Source of the DNA: Planctomycetia bacterium
GTDB taxonomy: Bacteria; Planctomycetota; Planctomycetia; Pirellulales; UBA1268
DNA length: 10,232 nt
NCBI GenBank assembly: GCA_009919445.1
Contig: RGBY01000075.1
Coordinates: 1 to 10,232, forward strand
Direction: 5' to 3'
Shown here: piece after piece, positions 7,356-10,232 of the stretch
Numbering within the stretch: the first letter of the stretch is position 1
Layout of the letters: each line of letters begins with the position of its first letter
Position numbers and translations under genes: made by a program
The notes under the pieces: model-generated
Told to the model about the DNA's origin: nothing
The model's database searches: none
Seen by the model: only the letters and a program-made list of their open reading frames with translations

Positions 7356-7535
7356 ATGCGCTCGTGGAGACACGACGGGAAGGCAAGTGGGTACGGGACA
7401 GTTCGTAGCGTTGATTCAGATCACACAACTGATGCGTTCATGCCTGCGACCTCGTTACCTGCCGTCAGTTCTGGCCCGCTCAGAACGACCCCACACCTGT
7501 TGCCTGGGACACACAGCTTCCCCTGCAGCCGAGGC

Positions 7536-9218
7536 TTACTTCTCGCCCGAAATTGATTCGGCGATGTTTTCCGAGTGATCGAGCACCCGGACATACGCAT
7601 TGAGTGCTGCGAGGACAGCGACATTAACCGTTGGTGGCATGTCGCAACCCGACAGATCCTCCAGGTGCTGGCGTCGGAACTGCTTGATCTTGGTTCGAAT
7701 TCTTTTGGCGTCCGGGCCCGCCTCGGCATGGATATTTCGATTTTCCTGCCGGAGGGCAACGTTTATCTTGGCAAGATAGGCAAGCACGTCTTCGTTGAGT
7801 TGATCAAGGCGTTGCCGCTGGGCGGAAGTAAATCGAAAACCGCTCTGCCGCAATTTCCGATCGAAATGTTCAAGGTCAGCCACATAGTCGCTGACTGACT
7901 CATACTCATCTGCCATTCGTAGTTGCCGACGGGCTTCATCTGCCACGCTATGCGGAACCGTGCCAGAGAGGAGTTTCGTGATAAAGTCGGTAACTTCATC
8001 CTGAATTGAGTCCAACACATTCTCACGCCGACTCAGTCGCTTGGCGAGTGTGGCATCTGGCTCCTCTTGATTTCGGAGATCGACAACCCATCGCAACATT
8101 TTTTCGCAGCCATCCCCCATTCGCTCGAGCTCTTTATGCGACTGCTCAATGGCAAGCGTCGGCGTATCAAGCATGCGGACATCGAGGTCTGTCAGATGAG
8201 GCTTTTCCTTAAACTTCTTTGCCGGAACGATTCGCTCCAGAAACCGGACCAGAGCGGGGACCAGCGGCATAAAGAGCACCACATTCGCCACGTTGAAAAT
8301 GCTATGAGTTGCCGCAATCGCTGGTGTCGTACCAGGAAAGGTCGCTCCCCCGTCAACGAGCACTGCCTTGCTGACGTCACTATTGATCATCCACTGCACC
8401 AGTTCGATATACCAGGGAAAAAGTAGGGTGATCCAAAACACACCGAGCAAATTAAATAGCACGTGAAAATAGGCCGCACGCCTAGCATTGGTGGTGGCAC
8501 CGAGTGATGCCAGAAAAGCCGTGATCGTTGTGCCTACATTTTCCCCGAGCACCAAGGCGGCTGCGGTTTCATAGGAAATCACACCCTGAAAGGCGAGTGA
8601 AATGGTAATGCCCAGCGTGGCTGAAGATGACTGAACCATTGTCGTAAGCACACAGCCAACCATGCAGCACTTGAGAACACCCAAATAACTGTCTGCCTGA
8701 AAGGCCTGAAACCAGGCCGCAAAATCGGGTGTCTCCTTAATCAGCGCACAGGCATCCTTCATTAACTCTAAGCCAAAGAAAACCATCCCAATTCCCATCA
8801 ACCCCATCGCCCAGTAGCGGTAGCGGTCCTGCCGAGAAAACAGGTACACAAAAGCCGCCACCCCAAGAAGCGGAAGCCCGTACTTGCCGATTTTGAGCAC
8901 CAGAATCCAGCCAGTGATCGTGGTGCCAATGTTGGCTCCCATGATGACCCCTACTGCCTGCACGAGGCTCATGACGCCACTATTGACGAAGCCAACGACC
9001 ATCACCGTCGTGATTGAACTCGACTGCACCACGCAGGTGACAACAACGCCGACGATCACAGCAAAAAAGCGGTTTCCGGTAACAGTCCCGATCAGCCGCC
9101 GCAGGCTGCTTCCAGCCACCACCTGCATTCCCTCCGACATGTACTTCATGCCCAGCAGGAAGATCCCCAGTCCCCCCACAAGTTCGCCGACGAGATGGGT
9201 CAATGTTGCCAGATTCAC
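7536..9218 (-). CDS. Na/Pi cotransporter family protein with PhoU-like tail
   Basis: 560 residues, matching the NptA/YjbB-type Na+/phosphate cotransporters (PF02690) in which two inverted membrane repeats carry the substrate. Repeat 1 shows QSSSITT (65-71) and GANIGTT (94-100); repeat 2 shows QSSSATL (196-202) and GENVGTT (225-231). Hydrophobic helices run from about 10 to 330. The cytoplasmic C-terminus (about 350-556) is a charged helical PhoU-like domain. The family moves phosphate with sodium, in or out; direction cannot be read here. Start is GTG with AGGGGG nine bases upstream. It is convergent with the Cys-rich gene and divergent from the small gene at 9346. No classic terminator follows: a 6-bp hairpin at 7468-7486 lacks a T tract. 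Confidence 0.94.
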   Translation of the reverse strand: MNLATLTHLVGELVGGLGIFLLGMKYMSEGMQVVAGSSLRRLIGTVTGNRFFAVIVGVVVTCVVQSSSITTVMVVGFVNSGVMSLVQAVGVIMGANIGTTITGWILVLKIGKYGLPLLGVAAFVYLFSRQDRYRYWAMGLMGIGMVFFGLELMKDACALIKETPDFAAWFQAFQADSYLGVLKCCMVGCVLTTMVQSSSATLGITISLAFQGVISYETAAALVLGENVGTTITAFLASLGATTNARRAAYFHVLFNLLGVFWITLLFPWYIELVQWMINSDVSKAVLVDGGATFPGTTPAIAATHSIFNVANVVLFMPLVPALVRFLERIVPAKKFKEKPHLTDLDVRMLDTPTLAIEQSHKELERMGDGCEKMLRWVVDLRNQEEPDATLAKRLSRRENVLDSIQDEVTDFITKLLSGTVPHSVADEARRQLRMADEYESVSDYVADLEHFDRKLRQSGFRFTSAQRQRLDQLNEDVLAYLAKINVALRQENRNIHAEAGPDAKRIRTKIKQFRRQHLEDLSGCDMPPTVNVAVLAALNAYVRVLDHSENIAESISGEK

Positions 9219-9256
9219 CGTGACACGCCCCCTGACTCTGAGATAAATTTCTTCTG

Positions 9257-9324
9257 CGATCGTGTTGTACTGTTTTTTTTAAGAAAAAACAGTTGGCAGC
9301 AAACATCCCCCTAGCACACGATCG
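9257..9324. promoter_or_regulatory. Nested inverted repeats in the divergent promoter region
   Basis: An outer pair, CGATCGTGT (9257-9265) and ACACGATCG (9316-9324), flanks an inner 10-bp AT-rich pair, ACTGTTTTTT (9269-9278) and AAAAAACAGT (9284-9293) with a TTAAG loop. The site lies between divergent GTG starts at 9218 and 9346, where an operator serving both genes would be expected. Canonical -35/-10 pairs are not obvious. Its function is inferred from position and symmetry only. Confidence 0.45.
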
Positions 9325-9345
9325 GTTCAGACCGGAGGCAGTTCC

Positions 9346-9642
9346 GTGCGATGGAAACCTGGCGACCTTGTTGTTTGTGCAAAACAGAAGCACAGCCACT
9401 CCCCCGGATCGCGTGCCAGACATATTGACGCTACAGCCGGAGGGGAGACCTACTCATACGTGGTTGACAAATTCTGGATCGTTCAAGACATCGGTGCTGA
9501 CGGGCAACTGGTCTTATTAACCCGACAAGGCAAGCAGCACACGATCCACGCGAACGACCCGAGGTTGCGGAGGGTCACCCTTTGGGAACGTTGGCGGCAC
9601 CGGCAGCGACTTCGCGGACTGCGGCAGGCCCTCGGCGGATAA
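9346..9642 (+). CDS. Small basic conserved-looking protein, MRWKPGDLVV type
   Basis: 98 residues, no signal peptide or membrane helix. The N-terminal two thirds look like a small beta-barrel (MRWKPGDLVV, then YSYVVDKFWIVQDI at 36-49, then GQLVLLTRQGKQHTI at 53-67), in the manner of SH3-like or KOW-like folds; the C-terminus (73-98) is an Arg/Trp-rich basic helix. The pattern of a compact barrel with a basic tail would suit nucleic-acid or ribosome binding, but this is inference and I cannot name a family, though similar short proteins seem familiar from planctomycetes. The start is GTG, fixed by CCGGAGG seven bases before it. It is divergent from the Na/Pi cotransporter gene and may share its control region. 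Confidence 0.82.
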   Translation: MRWKPGDLVVCAKQKHSHSPGSRARHIDATAGGETYSYVVDKFWIVQDIGADGQLVLLTRQGKQHTIHANDPRLRRVTLWERWRHRQRLRGLRQALGG

Positions 9643-9670
9643 TCAAATGCCGTCCGGGCGGTCTCTCTGA

Positions 9671-9726
9671 CACGACCCTTATTCAGTCAGCGACTCACCA
9701 CCACCCTAATTCAATCACCGGCTCAC
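9671..9726. repeat. Imperfect 28-bp tandem duplication over a stop codon
   Basis: Bases 9671-9698 and 9699-9726 match at 23 of 28 positions. On the minus strand the right copy supplies the last codons of the neighbouring gene, GTG AGC CGG TGA; the left copy reads GTG AGT CGC TGA, giving the same Val-Ser-Arg-stop with synonymous changes, but in another frame because 28 is not a multiple of three. Confidence 0.6.
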
Positions 9727-10232
9727 CGTGGCGATCAGGTTGTCTATGAACACTCTGCTGGCTGCTGCACCAAGAGAAATCATCTGCACTTCGGTCGGCC
9801 GCTCAAACAAGAAGTCTTCGTACGGAACCGTAAGAGACCAGGCCTCACCAGAGGCTGTTCGGACCGACAGGCTGAGCATCCGTCCGACGTGAGGAGACCG
9901 ACTGACTTTAGACGACAGCAAGCACGTTGCCTCGATGTGGTACCAGACTCCCGGCTGCAAGGGTGCGACTGGCCGACCGTTTGCCAGCAGGGCACCCTGG
10001 CGAATCACGAGCAGACCCGCCGTCTCGGCCTCATCTGCAGGCCCGACTCCGCGGAGCGTGACATTGATCTCACCAGGTGAGTCGCGATCAAGCAGGCAAT
10101 CAAACGACAAGCGAAACTCCGCAGGAGCTTGCTCCTTGCCAACAGCAATGGGCAGGCTCACCAGCGGCATCCAGGGTCTCCCCAGCTCAGATAACTCAAG
10201 AAACTGCAGGCTCTGCTTCCCGGCGGCGGCTG
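9715..10232 (-). CDS. C-terminal end of a LamG/concanavalin-like jelly-roll protein (5' part off window)
   Basis: The frame is open to the right edge, so the start lies outside; 171 residues and the stop are visible. The pattern GKQSLQF (4-10), LSFDCLLD (about 41-48), GVWYHIEA (94-101) and VFIDNLIA (160-167) at the very end fits the terminal jelly-roll domain found on large secreted planctomycete proteins, where it probably binds carbohydrate or serves as a structural module. The function of the whole protein cannot be told without the missing part. An internal Met (10170) is not a likely start because the domain begins before it. The stop lies in a 28-bp tandem repeat, and the gene converges on the small gene ending at 9642 with only 72 bases between. 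Confidence 0.75.
   Translation of the reverse strand, partial: AAAGKQSLQFLELSELGRPWMPLVSLPIAVGKEQAPAEFRLSFDCLLDRDSPGEINVTLRGVGPADEAETAGLLVIRQGALLANGRPVAPLQPGVWYHIEATCLLSSKVSRSPHVGRMLSLSVRTASGEAWSLTVPYEDFLFERPTEVQMISLGAAASRVFIDNLIATVSR

Noticed and set aside
7468..7486. GTTCTG/CAGAAC hairpin as terminator of the Na/Pi gene
   Set aside because: The stem is six base pairs and has no T tract on the minus-strand exit side.
8980..9423. 147-codon minus-strand ORF spanning the Na/Pi start
   Set aside because: It overlaps the cotransporter in another frame and crosses the divergent promoter region.

Overview
The window looks like chromosomal DNA from a planctomycete, probably Pirellulaceae-like. The clues are a secreted protein built from Cys-Glu-Pro repeats, a secreted metallophosphoesterase with a GDRTGG first motif fused to a LamG-type jelly-roll, a jelly-roll tail of the kind common in large planctomycete secreted proteins, and a small MRWKPGDLVV protein. 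The assignment rests on protein style only; there is no rRNA or other marker. Genes are loosely packed, mostly single transcription units with their own control regions. I see no tRNA, rRNA, CRISPR array, insertion sequence or phage gene.

Layout, left to right. (1) 1-2033, minus: a secreted metallophosphoesterase with a C-terminal LamG domain, cut by the left edge. (2) 2034-2425: a gene-free stretch holding a good intrinsic terminator for the gene to its right. (3) 2426-4237, minus: a SulP-family anion transporter with a C-terminal STAS domain and an unusually long hydrophilic insert. (4) 4238-4758: a divergent control region with a strong hairpin, a TTGACA promoter candidate and one doubtful small ORF. 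(5) 4759-6489, plus: a large cytoplasmic-looking protein whose N-terminal half aligns by eye with Bacillus Tgl (protein-glutamine gamma-glutamyltransferase), followed by a C-terminal half I do not recognise. (6) 6490-6802: a spacer with a candidate terminator, promoter and perfect Shine-Dalgarno. (7) 6803-7267, plus: a 154-residue exported protein with 36 cysteines in its mature part, ended by a 13-bp terminator hairpin. (8) 7536-9218, minus: a Na/Pi cotransporter with a PhoU-like tail. (9) 9219-9345: a divergent promoter region with nested inverted repeats. (10) 9346-9642, plus: a small basic protein of unknown function. (11) 9715-10232, minus: the C-terminal end of a jelly-roll protein cut by the right edge; a 28-bp tandem repeat overlaps its stop codon.

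Two membrane transporters (SulP anion, Na/Pi) and a secreted phosphoesterase suggest anion and phosphate handling, but nothing shows they are co-regulated. The most interesting pair is the Tgl-like protein and the Cys-rich exported protein just downstream on the same strand. All glutamines and lysines of the mature Cys-rich protein lie in one basic core between two Cys-repeat blocks, so it could be a cross-linked envelope component. This is inference; no direct evidence links the two.
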